A stretch of 64,000 nt of DNA from Magicicada septendecula (GCA_034769895.1 CM068372.1:237856343-237920342); one strand, 5' to 3'. Shown: positions 1 through 11,239, counted from the stretch's first letter. Notes: generated by a model not told the origin, from the sequence alone. A program made the numbers and translations.

Positions 1-1260
1 TATATTTTAATAATTAAAAGAAAGAATCAGTAAATTTCTCAGAAATAACAAAGTACGGGAACGCGATATTAAAGTGATAAAGCAAGTTTCATAAATCATA
101 ATCAGTCAAAGAGTGTATAATCGAAGTTATAATAAACAATAATAAATAATAAATACATACGAAGTTCTGTTAATTCTTTACGTGGCGGTAATTCGCGGAA
201 GGAGGCGTTGGAGTTCGAAAGAAAGTTACGACGGTATAAATTAGTCGGGCCAAACGCGACGTGAAGTGAGTTAAATGCACTTAAGTTATATTCTGTCATC
301 TTTGTGTCCAGTGTAATTATACAACATAGTTAGAGGTATAATCCATATGTTAGTGTAGTGCACTTGTGATAAAGTGAATTGTGCAAGTTTAACCAGAATC
401 AAGACGACGACGGCTGCTGACGAACCACCGATCTATAATAGCTTCAGGACCACGCACTTTGGAAGGATTTACGCAAGTAAAGAATAATGAACATTTAAAT
501 TCTATGTTTTTGATAAATAAACATATGTTGTATGCAAAATAGTGACTCAATCTGTCATAAAGGACTCACTGCTAGTTAATCATATTTAAATTTTTTCAAT
601 AAGTAATTCAATTCATATAAGAAGATTTTAATTTTGTAATGTATAAATACAAATTGTCATTAAAGTGATTAACATACTTTAATTTGTGTTTATTATTACT
701 GGCGCCCTGAGGTAAATCAAGAGTCGGTACACTAGAATAAGTACCATAAACTATTATAGAAATTATTATATATCATATTTGATAAAGATAGTTTGTGATC
801 TTATTTTTCACATGCTCATAGGCCAATATAATTTTCAAATCAATAATTTTAACTCTTTTACAAAGGCCTAGCAAGAAGTGTATTACAGTGTAGTATTGAA
901 CGTGCAAATTATTGCAGACCTGTTCTTTATCACTGGTTTGGAAGATATAAATTTTCTTAATTAAACCAGATAAGATCAATTGGTCGTTTGGACGTTTTAA
1001 TCTTCACTTTTCACGCACACTCATTAATAATAAGAGTTAGGTTAGCAATAAGTCCTTAACTTAGCTTTGAAAGAACATTAATAAAATAACATTTAATCGT
1101 TAATTAAACAAACTCAAGCAAATTTTAAAGTGTTATTTGTAACGATTCCCCTTGAATTCCACATTCACTGAACGAATCCTGAGATTGTGTGTCTCTATGC
1201 TCTGAGCTAAGCTGAATCCGTGTCATTTGTATCTGGGATTTGTTCTGGCGCCCAGGTAAA
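1..1260 (+). other. possible LTR-retrotransposon fragments (LTR ends plus primer-binding-like motifs)
   Basis: No convincing protein is encoded here. Two short motifs, TGGCGCCCTGAGGTAAA near 702 and TGGCGCCCAGGTAAAG near 1244, resemble each other and resemble lysine-tRNA-type primer-binding sites of some Gypsy-group elements. Each follows AT-rich sequence with AATAAA-like signals, as an LTR end would. No duplicated LTR or gag frame was found beside them, so this is a tentative reading. The window begins inside this block. A motif GGTTCGAAT near 1414 resembles a tRNA B box but has no matching A box or cloverleaf. Confidence 0.25.
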
Positions 1261-1638
1261 GTAAAAGTCACGGGTAAGTAACATTTTATCTATCATTAAT
1301 TATATAATATATGTGTGTTAGATAAAAAGGCCGTTAGAGTACATTACCGGTTTTGTCAGGATTTACTAAACTTCTGGCAATTAGTATGCCCGGTGTGCTG
1401 ACCTGGTGACCTGGGGTTCGAATATAGAGCATTGGTTGCCCCTAGTATCGACCTCGGTTCTAACCATGATGAACTTTTCGGAGTTTGGCGGAGCAGTTAC
1501 GGCCACATGGTTTACGACGTCCATCGTTTTCTGCTGTCGTCAGTGTTGATAGCATTACCTCTTCGCCTCTCAAGACATTGTTTTTGACTAATATAGAATA
1601 TTGAAACTTTCAACTTGTTAAACTTACTTGTCTTTTCT

Positions 1639-1683
1639 TCTCGTACGCGTTTCGGCGTGATGTGCGCCTTCGTCAGCTTTGAG
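1639..1683 (-). ncRNA. hammerhead ribozyme (left arm of palindrome)
   Basis: On the minus strand the sequence reads CTGACGA (1676-1670), a GGCG/CGCC stem II, GAAA (1653-1650) and then a very short stem III ACGCGT ending at the expected cleavage position after GTA. These are the conserved core elements of a minimal hammerhead ribozyme. Stem I is imperfect (a CTC/GAG pairing with a bulge), so activity is uncertain. It mirrors the copy at 2181-2224. Confidence 0.65.
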
Positions 1684-2180
1684 ACAGACTGCCATTAACT
1701 TGTAACGGTTTTTATTTTGAAAGTTATAGTGGTGGTGGTGTGTGGAGGAAGGGGATTGACGCGGGGATCCAAATTATTGTTAGTTTTATGTATAATTGTG
1801 TCAAAAGTGTGTGTGATTTATACTGTAATTGGTCGTCAAGTATGTTGTTTGGTTGTGTTGTGTGGTGTTTTTATATTTCATATTGTTCAGCTGTGTTAAG
1901 TTTTTTAAGTTGTGTTGTTCAGTTGTTCAGCATATTGTTCAGTTGTGTTAAGTTACACAAAACTTAACACAGCTGAACAATATGAAATATAAAAACACCA
2001 CACAACACAACCAAACAACATACTTAACGACCAATTACAGTATAAATCACACACACTTTTTGACACAATTATACATAAAACTAACAATAATTTGGATCCC
2101 CGCGCCAATCCCCTTCCACCACACACCACCCCCACTATACCTTTCAAAATAAAAACCGTTACAAGTTAATGGCAGTCTGT

Positions 2181-2224
2181 CTCAAAGCTGACGAAGGCGC
2201 ACATCACGCCGAAACGCGTACGAG
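2181..2224 (+). ncRNA. hammerhead ribozyme (right arm of palindrome)
   Basis: CTGACGA at 2188-2194 is followed by a GGCG/CGCC stem II with loop, GAAA at 2211-2214 and the short stem III ACGCGT. The predicted cleavage is after the A at 2220. Stem I pairs CTC (2181-2183) with GAG (2222-2224) across a small internal loop. It is an inverted copy of 1639-1683 and points outward from the palindrome centre. Confidence 0.65.
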
Positions 2225-2315
2225 AAGAAAAGACAAGTAAGTTTCACAAGTTGAAAGTTTCAATATTCTATATTAGTTTAGTGCTGTGAAAAAAGAAGAT
2301 GAACAATCAAAACAA

Positions 2316-2580
2316 CTATTGTTTTTGAAGTCGACTATAAATCAGTATGCGTTCATAACTTCAACACCAAGAATTGCTTCATCCACAATGTCTGCAACAA
2401 GTACTTGATTAAACTCAAGTCGTCCGAGGCATAGGTGTATCTTCACTTTTCCAAACACTTTTACAGGCCGTCCATTAGCTGTTCGCAAGCTGCAAGAGCA
2501 CTAGACTGGCTTAAGATCTTTCACCACGTTGGCCGCACAATGGAAACTGTTGCACCTGTGTCAACTGTAATCGGGGTTGG
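2316..2580 (-). pseudogene. Ty3/Gypsy aspartic protease remnant
   Basis: Reading the minus strand from 2580 gives ITVDTGATVSIVRP, which contains the D-T-G-A active-site motif of retropepsins. After a stop and a frame change it continues through a conserved-looking tail ending EAILGVEVMNAY, stop, FIVDF. The ILG motif near the C-terminus is also family-typical. Stops and shifts make it non-functional. The reverse transcriptase that should follow has been lost at the junction with the palindrome. Confidence 0.7.
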
Positions 2581-2735
2581 CCTTTCTTGAACGAATCCGG
2601 TAACCACCAAGCTCCCGCTGTTTTTCTGAAGTGTAGAAATTGCGTATTGTCTATGGGCTTCGTTCCTCCAGTTAGTCAGCACACGCCCCGTTGTACCGAC
2701 TACTGCTCGATTCCCTGCTGCTGAACTCTAACCCG

Positions 2736-2777
2736 ACAATCCCGTTGTAGATGTCCAGGTTTCCCACATCGATAACA
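2736..2777 (-). pseudogene. gag nucleocapsid CCHC zinc knuckle
   Basis: Fourteen residues, CYRCGKPGHLQRDC, match the retroviral-type C-x2-C-x4-H-x4-C zinc knuckle that binds template RNA. It is flanked by arginine- and glutamine-rich sequence and runs into a stop soon afterwards. It lies between gag and the protease remnant, as it should in a Gypsy element. Confidence 0.8.
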
Positions 2778-2942
2778 CTTCGGTCTTCCATCCTATCTTA
2801 CTTTATTCTGTGGCGCCGACCGTCGAGTCTCTGTTCCTTGTTTTTCTTCCTTATCGTCTGTGCCGTTGCGATCTTTCAGCGCAGTTTATGACTTGTCCAA
2901 CCAGACGCTGATTTGGCACAAATGTTTATCACCATACCGTAA

Positions 2943-3707
2943 TTAAGCTTTCATCAACTCGGCATAGATGTTCTGGCTGTCAGGTGGCACTTTCTGTAGT
3001 AGTTCTGCCGCTGGAACTGTTAATGCGAGAACGAGTGAGACTGCCTTGTCTTTCTCTGTCCAATTATTTGCGCATGCAGCAGCTTCAAATTGGCGGAGGT
3101 ACGTTGCCCAGTGACTGCTTCTGTCAAAGGTTGGATTTTTGACATGAACTGTCCCTACTGCAGGCATAGTGACTTTCTCTACTGAGTTATTTTCTCTGTC
3201 TTTTTCTGTCTTTATCATAGGTACAGTCTGTTCAGAAATTTGTTTTGGTTGTATTTTCATGAACTGCTCCATTTTTAATTTGTCCTTTTATATTCGCCAT
3301 TGAGTTTTCTACTACAGATATTTTTGTTGACATAGCTTCTTCCACACTCAAGACACATTTTTCTACTTCAGCTATTTTATTTGACATGGATTCTTCTACG
3401 TCAGATATTCTGGTAATCTGATTATTAAGCTCACCTCGTAATTCACCTACGTCACCACGTAGGAGACCCAATTCTTCTGCAGCATGTTCTTGCATCTGCT
3501 TTTTTTCCTGAATTAAGGCTTTGATGTCATCTGCTTCCTGCTTACGTTTTTCATCCTGTCGTTTTTCCGCTTCTTCCGTCTCATGTCTGCGTTTTTCATC
3601 CTGTCGTTTTTCTGCTTCTTCCGCCTCCTGCCTGCGTTTCTCATCCTGTCGTTTCTCCGTCTGTAACAGCAGCGCCTGTAAATTTCCATCATCTGAGTGG
3701 CATCCAT
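2943..3707 (-). pseudogene. gag: Ty3/Gypsy gag polyprotein, frameshifted
   Basis: The structural (nucleocapsid) protein of an LTR retrotransposon. Reading across frames there is a start at 3707, then three charged 15-residue repeats of the type EKRQDEKRRQEAEEA (from 45-bp DNA repeats), a heptad-like coiled-coil segment (about 3495-3290), and a capsid-like region ending near 2943 with the Gypsy-typical pattern SSHWATYLRQFEAAA. At least two frame changes separate these parts, so no intact protein can be made. The zinc knuckle lies further on at 2777-2736, beyond another break. The family is clear; the exact clade is not. Confidence 0.7.
3541..3659 (-). repeat. 45-bp tandem repeat inside gag coding for a charged coiled coil
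   Basis: Units begin at about 3541, 3586 and 3631 (two full copies and one partial) and share the phrase TTCATCCTGTCGTTT. In one minus-strand frame they encode alternating Glu/Lys/Arg-rich 15-mers, as expected of an expanded coiled-coil segment. Confidence 0.8.
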
Positions 3708-3778
3708 TGTTTACCGATTAATTACGAATTACACTCGTCATGTACAAAGTGTCTACTGTTTCCACTGTTAACCGTTCT

Positions 3779-3797
3779 ATCCCACTTCTGACACCGC
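3779..3797 (-). other. primer-binding-site-like sequence of the Gypsy element
   Basis: Immediately after the LTR end, the minus strand reads GCGGTGTCAGAAGTGGGAT. This resembles the TGTCAGAAGTGGGA type of primer-binding site of some Gypsy-group elements. It lies 72 bp upstream of the gag start region. Confidence 0.5.
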
Positions 3798-4681
3798 TGT
3801 TACTACTGTCTTCTTGATCGTTGTAGGTACAGTGGAAACAAAGTACAAGACACCAATTAAGTTACTAATCACCAGCTTTAATTTTCACAGTTAAACAGTT
3901 CGTAATTAACAACACTGTCTCTTAGAACAAATCAAATAAAAATTGTTCACACGCAAATAAATGTCAACTAATATTAAAACACAATTGTATTACAATATAC
4001 CGCCCGATTATAAATCACAACACTTCAGTACTAACCACTTGAACGCACAGAGTAATATCGTCCGATAATAATTCGGACCGCACTGTAAACATATCGCAAC
4101 TATACTGAAAACTAAGGCCGCTGCCGCTTTGTATTTGTACATCCGCGCACAGACCAGAAGATTCCAAACTACGTCTTAGTGCCAGTGTGTACGACGTAAT
4201 TAATTGCGGCCTTGACACAGTCCGCGCGGCCGCGTGAATTCTGACACCGTCTAGCAAATGCGTCGAGAAGTACGTACACCATCGCAAAACATTCTGGATC
4301 CCTCTGGAACGTTCGATAAACACGTAGATTGTTCTGTGATGTCGTAACAATATCAAACATAGTTTAATGTTAACAATGAAGCTGCTTGTGAACAATCAGC
4401 TCTGGAATATTAGGTTTAATGTCAGATAATTTTAATATTAAGTCTCTCTCGACATCAAGTTTATTTCTTTACTTTGCCGACCTCGGCTCTATCTTTCCAC
4501 CCACACTTGTCGAAATCCAGCTACATAGGCGTAAAACCAGCTACATGGAAGAACGTCATGCTTCTTACAGTGCTTATACGCGAGACACATTGCTTATTCG
4601 TGGAATAAAACAGCGCGATCAATTCTGCGTTGATGCGACGCTCTAGTCAGTTCAGCTGATAAACAGATCTGCTACGTGACA
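3798..4681 (-). repeat. putative 5' LTR of the Gypsy element
   Basis: On the minus strand the block begins TGTCACGTAGCAG and ends GTAGTAACA, giving the usual TG...CA borders, and it is directly followed by a primer-binding-like sequence and then gag. The length of 884 bp is normal for such an LTR. The second LTR is not in the window, so the borders rest on the terminal dinucleotides and context only. Confidence 0.55.
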
Positions 4682-4854
4682 TGATTTAAAGACATTATTA
4701 AAGCCATTAGTTTGAAATTACTTTTACAATATTATAATTTGTTTGCACCAAAAAAAGTATTGGAATCTCCTACTAATTGTTTTTAAAATTCTAAAATTTA
4801 GATTTTAGACTACAAAAAATCGGAGAAAATTATGGTATATTATATTTTTTTTTA

Positions 4855-4888
4855 AAAGTGTCCGCGAAACCCCCTTTGGGAACCACTG
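4855..4888 (-). repeat. single hAT-type terminal inverted repeat
   Basis: From 4888 leftwards the minus strand reads CAGTGGTTCCCAAAGGGGG, the common form of hAT transposon ends in animals. No matching opposite end was found nearby, so it is probably an orphan end of a truncated MITE. Confidence 0.35.
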
Positions 4889-4889
4889 G

Positions 4890-7617
4890 GCTACATTGTT
4901 CGTAGTTAACAACTGAATCCAGTCACGACGTACACATGCGAAGTCTAAACAGCAATCAGCCGAGATGTATTCAACTCTCCTATATTTGAACGTAAACTTT
5001 TTATAAAAATTCATTCATAAATAATATATTCTGGTGAAGACTAATGGATTATGTACTGAATAACGTGACCGAAGGAGACGATACATTACAGTTAGTGGAA
5101 AGTCGAAGCTTAAGTGTAGCTGGGTCAAGTAAAAGGGCGGATGAGCAGAGAAAGACTCAAAAACGTGGGATCAGACTGGAAATAGTAGGTTTTAGTAGTA
5201 AAAGGACGGAAGGGATGTGAATGGTTGAGAAGCATAAAATCCACTCCAAGTTGTAAAGCCAACGTAAGAAGAAATAGACCGAATTTGCCACTAATTTCAC
5301 TGTATCATAGCCAATACATGTACTATCTAATGTGGTACCTCTAGGGTATAGAAAGCCTTGTTGCGATCGCGGACTCAGGATCTGTAGTTAGAACTGAAAA
5401 ATGTGGGAGCCAATGAATATAACTTTCAAGAAGTTTTTAACTTCTAGCTAAAGCAGCATGAAATATGTGTTATAGGTTGTTTCGTGACGAACTGTAAATC
5501 TGAAATTGAAATAGCTGCCTTGAGACGTTTTTAGAAATTTATTCTTGAGTTCTTTATAAAAATTTTTGTTCGAGTCTGTTAAGAGTTGAGGCCTTGTTTC
5601 TGGATTACTGGGTTACTAACAAAGCACCACCTACAAGAGGCATACAGAAAATAGTCTGTGTACGGGTTTTGCGTGCTGAGAATCAGTAAATTGAAAACAA
5701 AACTTCTTAAGTTTCCAATATAAAATTCAGATATTTAGTTCGCAACATGGCTTGGGGGTGAAAGGCACATGCTGCAGATGATCAGCTAAGATGTTACGAA
5801 TACAATATAGTTGGTCGTCAAGTAACCCTGGATTAAAAGAATTTCCTGTGAAAGCACCAGCCAGGAAAGCGGCCGAGCTCGGCACCCTTTTTGTCTTAAC
5901 GGGGATTGCTGATCTTTCTAGAAACTTACCTCACGTGAGGATAAGGTTCTATAAACCAAAAATCTGATGACACTCATTAGTGGTGTCCAAACCGTGAAGT
6001 CTAAATAAGGGACTCTCAGAGGAATATACTGTCTTTTATGATTTTATCGTCTTCGTTTTGTACTACGAATGGCCGTGTGCAGAGTTTCATTTCGGCAGTG
6101 GGTTCTACAAAAGTTGAGTGGATAAATATTATGGTCCCCATTTCCTAACAACATTTCTGTAGATGAACAGAATTATTTATTATTGTTTATTACAAATAAC
6201 ATTTAGACTTTCCAGGATTCTCTTACAAAGCAGCACCTTTCTCTTTTTGGAAACTCATCCGCTGAGATGCATGCCCTCGCCTAACAGTGCCATCATAACA
6301 TCTCATTATATGACTTTCTTGCGGCCTTGTAAAACATTTTCATCTTAATTTATGTATAACGTATGCATGGTCAGGCATTTTGAAATATATTCTACAATTT
6401 ATTTACCAATAAATGAGAACTGGTTCAACTAACGGCAATACCAAAAGGTAGGCAAGACTACGGTAATTTCAGAGCAGTGTGATACACGTGTGTAGGGCCG
6501 TTCTAGGAGTTAGGGAGGAAGGCGTCCGCTAGGCAACGGAAAATGGGATTGTAAAAATAAAGTAAACAAAAGAAACCCATTGGCCTATAGAATAAAACTA
6601 TAGAATTAGAATTTTGTGAATTAAAAATTCATAAATCGTTGTGAATTTTCATTGGTGCTAATCACGAACAATTCAATCACAACACGATATCTGATTTTGT
6701 CAACTTTTCAAAACACGCGTGACACGAGAATTTCGAAAAGCTGGTAAACAATTGTAAGTGTACAGACAGATTTGGAAATTAACAGGTGTTTACAAGAAAT
6801 ATGACATTTACAACGAGCAAAATATTTTAGTTCTACCGCTAAGCAACTGATGTCACTCCGCGAACTTTTCAACTGACCCTCGTACACAAGAGCCCAATAA
6901 ATTTATACGCAATTTACACGAAATAAAATGTGTTCGCTTTTTAATCGTTGTAAAATTTTGCATTAAATGTTTAAAACTCATGCATCCGAAATCCATGAGA
7001 CTTTAACTTTTATAGTTGTATAGTGATTGTAGAAAGGGAAATTAAGACAGAAAAATGCGAGGCACGGTATGTTGTTGGTGGTAAATGGGGGAAGAGGGGA
7101 AAGAGATTGAGTTGTTTTGCCAAGGACAGTGTAACCTCTAGGTACGTTTCTGACATTGTGACAACCTGTAATTACGTAGTGTCAGTCAAGTATTGGAGTT
7201 TTTTGGATCGGTATTGGACTCAGATTCATGATATGCCGTAACACTAATTCGAATTGTAGTTTAGGTAAGGATGTGCGAGGGTTAAAGGTTCTCATATATG
7301 CGAGGTCTTGATTAACCTGCTCCTCTTTGACGAGATCAGACAGAATACGATGAAATCCCAGATGTCGTTTGTATCAAATCTGATGACAAATTTATTCCTT
7401 ACAGTGAATCAAATGTTGGTACGCGCACATCGTTAACGGTAATCGTATTTAACGTGAGTGATACGTTACATAAAACGTTAGCCATAAGTTAGACTTCCGA
7501 GTTATCTGTTATAAAGTCTAAAAAAGGTCAGCTTATATTTTATACCGGCACAGTTGTTGAAGTGAATTGATTTTTGTCATTTTCAATCGTTACTTACTAT
7601 TCACTTTTATTTAAATA
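4890..7617. other. unrecognised AT-rich intergenic DNA
   Basis: No family, exon or RNA gene is recognised in this 2.7 kb. One 58-codon frame (5044-5220, plus strand, starting MDYVLNNV) is noticeably polar and open but has no recognised homologue, splice context or paired signals, so it is not called a gene. Confidence 0.4.
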
Positions 7618-8485
7618 CTAGCTGTTACCCGCGGCTTCGCACGCGAATATTTGACTTTTAATAAGTATTTTAAGATACTTTTTATGTCTATGTCTACATG
7701 GCGTTCTGTCAGCTCGCATAACAATTTTGTACTCTTTATTCAAATTCTCTACAAAGCTGTTTTCAACACTTGTACTATTTTAACTTGTACCAAATTATTA
7801 TGTTGGTACAACAGCCTTTGGAGATTTAAAAGTACTCGTTTATAAAGCCTTTGGAGACTTATAAAGTACATGTTGAATTAAAAACGCTAAATTATTTATT
7901 TTAAGTGTTACTGTGTTAGAAGTATTGTACAACACATTAAACGTTATGTTTTCCTCAACCATGGCTTTTATTTATTTCAGCAGTAAACTAAAAACAAAAA
8001 ACCGTTGTCACCTAACCTCACAAATTAAAACAACACGTATTTTCGCTTTGCATTAAGTAATATGACAATTTACAATTAGTACACTTCTTCTTTTCCACAT
8101 CGTAATATATCGATACAATCGCCTATTATATAAAACATCGAAAATGTACTGCAGGAATGGATAAATGTACAGTTCCGATGACGCTAAATAGCTTTTGTTT
8201 ATTTACTTGTTACTATGGTAATTAAATTCTGGTCTCCATGGTGTTGTTGACAACTTTAGTAGTAGTATTTAATATATTTCATTATTTACTCATTGCATCA
8301 TCAGAATACGTATAAACATAAATTTTATAATCGTTTAAGGCAATTACAAAATATATAGACGTACCTGTATACAAAATTACAAAATATATCGATACAATCG
8401 CATATTAAAAACATCAAAAACTGCAGGAACGGATAAAGATACAGGTCCGATGCCGCTAAGTATTATTTGTTTATTTACTTGTTAC
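7618..8485 (+). repeat. interspersed repeat, left part
   Basis: The block opens with ACTAGCTGTTACCCGCGGCT followed by TCGCACGCG, a phrase I know as the start of a high-copy interspersed repeat in many insect genomes. It carries an imperfect direct duplication and continues after the solo-LTR insertion at 10283. No coding capacity is visible. I cannot assign a class with confidence. Confidence 0.5.
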
Positions 8486-8486
8486 T
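8103..8486 (+). repeat. imperfect direct duplication (about 110 bp, two copies)
   Basis: 8103-8214 and 8382-8486 share long blocks, including ATATATCGATACAATCGC, ACTGCAGGAA and TTTGTTTATTTACTTGTTACT. The offset is about 275 bp. The second copy is broken by the solo-LTR-like insertion, whose right flank at 10283 resumes with the sequence that follows the first copy (ATGGTAATTAA...CTGGTCTCCATGG). Confidence 0.75.
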
Positions 8487-10282
8487 GAAACGCCCCCTTG
8501 ACACCCAGAATATTTTTCCACCCACCTTGTCTAATCACCCAAAAAATAATAATAATTTTTTGTTTTGTTTTTTTTTCTGGGGGAGGCGTAACTTAATATT
8601 TAGGACTAGGCAAGTGGCCTAGATTGGAAATTAAATGTGCTGAGCCATAGTGATAGGTCTTGCAAGAAAACAGCTGATCAACAGCAACAGTAACAACATT
8701 TATTTAAGTCTTTTTTGAACAATAGTTTACAATCTTTCTTTTTTTTTTATATGAGTTCCATTCAGCTCTTTCTTTAAATTTCACATAATGGTTTAAGTCA
8801 CAAAAAGTGTCACAGTATTTGCAGTCACTCGGTGGAGTAATTACATGAAATATTCCACAGTATTTTCTACAAATATAACAATGGCATGCCAACCTCCCTA
8901 AATTATGAGTATTATAATTCTGACTTTAACTTCCTCTATTTTATAACAGTTTGCATTGCATGAATAATGCAGGAACTATTTATAAACACATAACAAGTAT
9001 AAATGTGTGTAGCAAACAATCCATGATAATTAAATGATACAATAATAATCGATAATTAGAAAAATAATGATTAATAATTAAATTCAAAGAAACATAACTC
9101 GAGTGTGTCGCAGTACTTACATCTCCCTGTTCCCCATTACTAGGATTAATCACATCAACGGAAAACCGTCATCCCAGTAACCGAGGTTTAAGTAGTTAAA
9201 AAAAAATAATTAGATTTAAACTAATCAGTTAATGAAACCACTCAAAGTAAACTAGTAGTTGAAATAAAATTAAGTATCACATATTAAGTTACGTGTAAGT
9301 TAATTAAATTAAAATAAGGTGTAAATTAGTCAAGTAGAGGAATTAACGGAATAGAATAAATTTTGGAAAAACCGAACCAGCAAAATGACCAAATAAAGAA
9401 AAATTTTAAATTGTGAAAAATTAGAGAACAAATAGAAACATGCAAGATTCCCGTTCACCTGGCAGGCAGATGCAAGCACTCTGCGAATATTACATTTTCT
9501 TAAGCTCAGAATATCGTTAAAAAAAAAGGTTTTAAACTGTTTTGTCTTTTTACAGAACTAGAATGAAATATTTAAATAATTGAAAGGTAACCCATGACTC
9601 TATATAAATCAAAGCACAAAGGCTTATAAGCTACTTATAACCCAGTCAGTAATGTCCACACTTCATCATGTTTTCACTAAACATGTTCCGGAATGTTAAA
9701 CATGAGTTTAATATTGAGGTATAGATTTTAGCGTGTTTGTTGCCCGACAATCTGCTGAGCACTTCGAGTGTGATTTCAGTTACATAATGGAATTTTCTCA
9801 CCTGATCTTTCGGCGGGCACTACAGACGTTCCTGCATGTTCGTGGCGTGTGAAAGACGAGGCCGGATGGCGTTGGGGGTTTTCTTACGCAGGCTCTGCGG
9901 ATGGGCGTAGATGAAGTGTGCCCATGACCTGGACCTCTTTCCCCTCGACTAGGCGGAAAAACCTAAAGCTCTTTATGAAGCTTATCTAAGCATAGTCAAG
10001 TACAGTCAAGTGCGCCATCACAATCCAGCCGCCCCCGAGGTTGAACGAGAAAAGAGAGCCCGACGCACGTCGCGACGTTAACTTATACAGACCCCGACGC
10101 AGCTGACTAAATTTCGTTAATAAGCGAAACCACCGCATTCCCAATGACGTCACCACTCACGGTAGCAGTGGACAAACTTGATTTCAGTATCAATGCTGAC
10201 ATCGAACAAACCGCGATAGCGCGCCGCACGCACGGAAAATAAAGTAGCCGTGGTGTTTACTTTTAGATATCACCACGGCACA
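8486..10282 (+). mobile_element. solo-LTR-like insertion of 1.8 kb with TTAC target duplication
   Basis: The insertion begins TGAAACGCCCCCTTG and ends CACCACGGCACA (TG...CA borders) and is flanked on both sides by TTAC. The empty-site sequence is visible in the first copy of the surrounding duplication (near 8210), which proves that the segment was inserted. An AATAAA signal lies about 45 bp from the right end, as in the R-U5 part of an LTR. No gag or pol is encoded. A small Cys-rich frame (8704-8892, minus) lies inside and is unexplained. A long solo LTR fits best; a non-autonomous LTR element is the alternative. Confidence 0.7.
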
Positions 10283-10520
10283 TTACTATGGTAATTAATT
10301 CTGGTCTCCATGGTATTGTTGACATCTTTATACGCGTCAACGAAAAGGCATAATTAAAAGGGCCTAAATCGTGCGAACGGGGCAAAATATCAAATTCCAA
10401 GTTAGACAGTGTTTTTGTCCTTGAGTCAAAAGTTAGTTGTGCAAAAATTTGGTGGCAATCGGTGTAACGGTGTGGATTTGTATTCAGTACCGATAAATCC
10501 TCAGACTTTGAGTTTTATAT
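10283..10520 (+). repeat. interspersed repeat, right part
   Basis: The repeat interrupted at 8486 resumes here and runs to a TATATATGTAT-like tail. It contains the phrase AAATTTGGTGGCAATCGG, typical of the 3' portion of old insect interspersed repeats. It is non-coding. Confidence 0.45.
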
Positions 10521-11239
10521 ATGTATTAAAAAATAAAATATAAGGATGCATACATAAAGTAGTGTGGTGTACGTGCAAACGAAGCGGTAGGCCTATATAC
10601 GGCTGCGATTGATTAAGTATGCATAACGAATCTCCAGATGTAGCGACTGAATCTTTAAAATGGTTTTTGAATATCCCTTTCAGCGTGCGGACGGCTCTTT
10701 TCTCTGTGTCATATACAATCAAATACACATGCACACATGCCTTACACGTGTAAACATGTAAATATACGTGTCAAAGTCACTGTTTAATTAAATCCTTTTC
10801 GGTAAGTAAATGTTAGGAAAAGCAATTACAAAAGATTTCAGAAGTAAATTTGGTTGTAATTAAAACTGTTCCTAATGAAGTATTTGTATTTGAAGTTATT
10901 ATTAACCAATTCAGTGATTTAATACTGACCGCGATTAGAAAGCCTTGATTATTCTAATATAGACAGTACACAGTTGCCGAACCTCTAATTGTTTCGCCTG
11001 TAAGTATCTCGGTAATTAACAAGTTCTAACCGACCTTTGGACGCGCAGTACGTTGTTCCATTCTGCGTTTTCCGTGGAAGCGTGCTTCTGTGTCACGGAT
11101 ACCTCAAAACCAACAATTCCGTTGAAAACTCGGGATTCAATTTTTTCCGTGTACTTTCTCTTACGAAGAAAACTCGTAGAGATAGGGCGAGAAACATCAA
11201 CATCCGGTAGAATTTAAAAATATTCTCTTCAAGTGATAA
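10521..11239. other. unrecognised intergenic DNA
   Basis: I see no supported gene, repeat family or RNA. The frame at 10501-10734 on the minus strand has no recognisable motif. Confidence 0.4.

Larger units (their letters stand above)
1588..2276. repeat. near-perfect 689-bp palindrome (foldback element) with hammerhead ribozymes in both arms
   Basis: The left arm (about 1588-1904) is the reverse complement of the right arm (about 1958-2276) with only a few differences, separated by a spacer of about 50 bp. Each arm begins at its outer end with CTAATATAGAATATTGAAAC and carries a hammerhead ribozyme core oriented outward. The inner part is GT-rich with no protein that I recognise. Open frames over it are mirror copies of each other and are not genes. 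The outward ribozymes suggest inverted pseudo-LTRs of a Penelope-like element; a foldback transposon is the alternative. Its right end abuts the truncated protease end of the Gypsy element. Confidence 0.85.
2290..4681 (-). mobile_element. 5' half of a Ty3/Gypsy LTR retrotransposon, decayed
   Basis: Read on the minus strand, the order is LTR (4681-3798), primer-binding-like site (3797-3779), gag (3707 to about 2943), a CCHC zinc knuckle (2777-2736) and an aspartic protease remnant (2580 to about 2316). It stops at the palindrome at 1588-2276, so reverse transcriptase, integrase and the 3' LTR are absent from the window. The order and motifs are those of Ty3/Gypsy elements. Frameshifts and stops show that it is dead. 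Confidence 0.8.

Noticed and set aside
1385..1450. tRNA or tRNA-derived SINE suggested by GGTTCGAAT near 1414
   Set aside because: No A box at the right distance, no acceptor-stem pairing and no cloverleaf.
1717..2147. Mirror-image open frames on both strands across the palindrome
   Set aside because: They are the same sequence read from the two arms, with GT-rich low-complexity content and no motif.
5044..5220. 58-codon frame MDYVLNNV...
   Set aside because: Open and polar, but no recognised family, no splice signals and no codon bias; could be chance.
5955..6005. CTGATGACACTC...GTGTCCAAAC as a hammerhead
   Set aside because: The GAAA core is replaced by CAAA and stem III and stem I do not form; probably chance.
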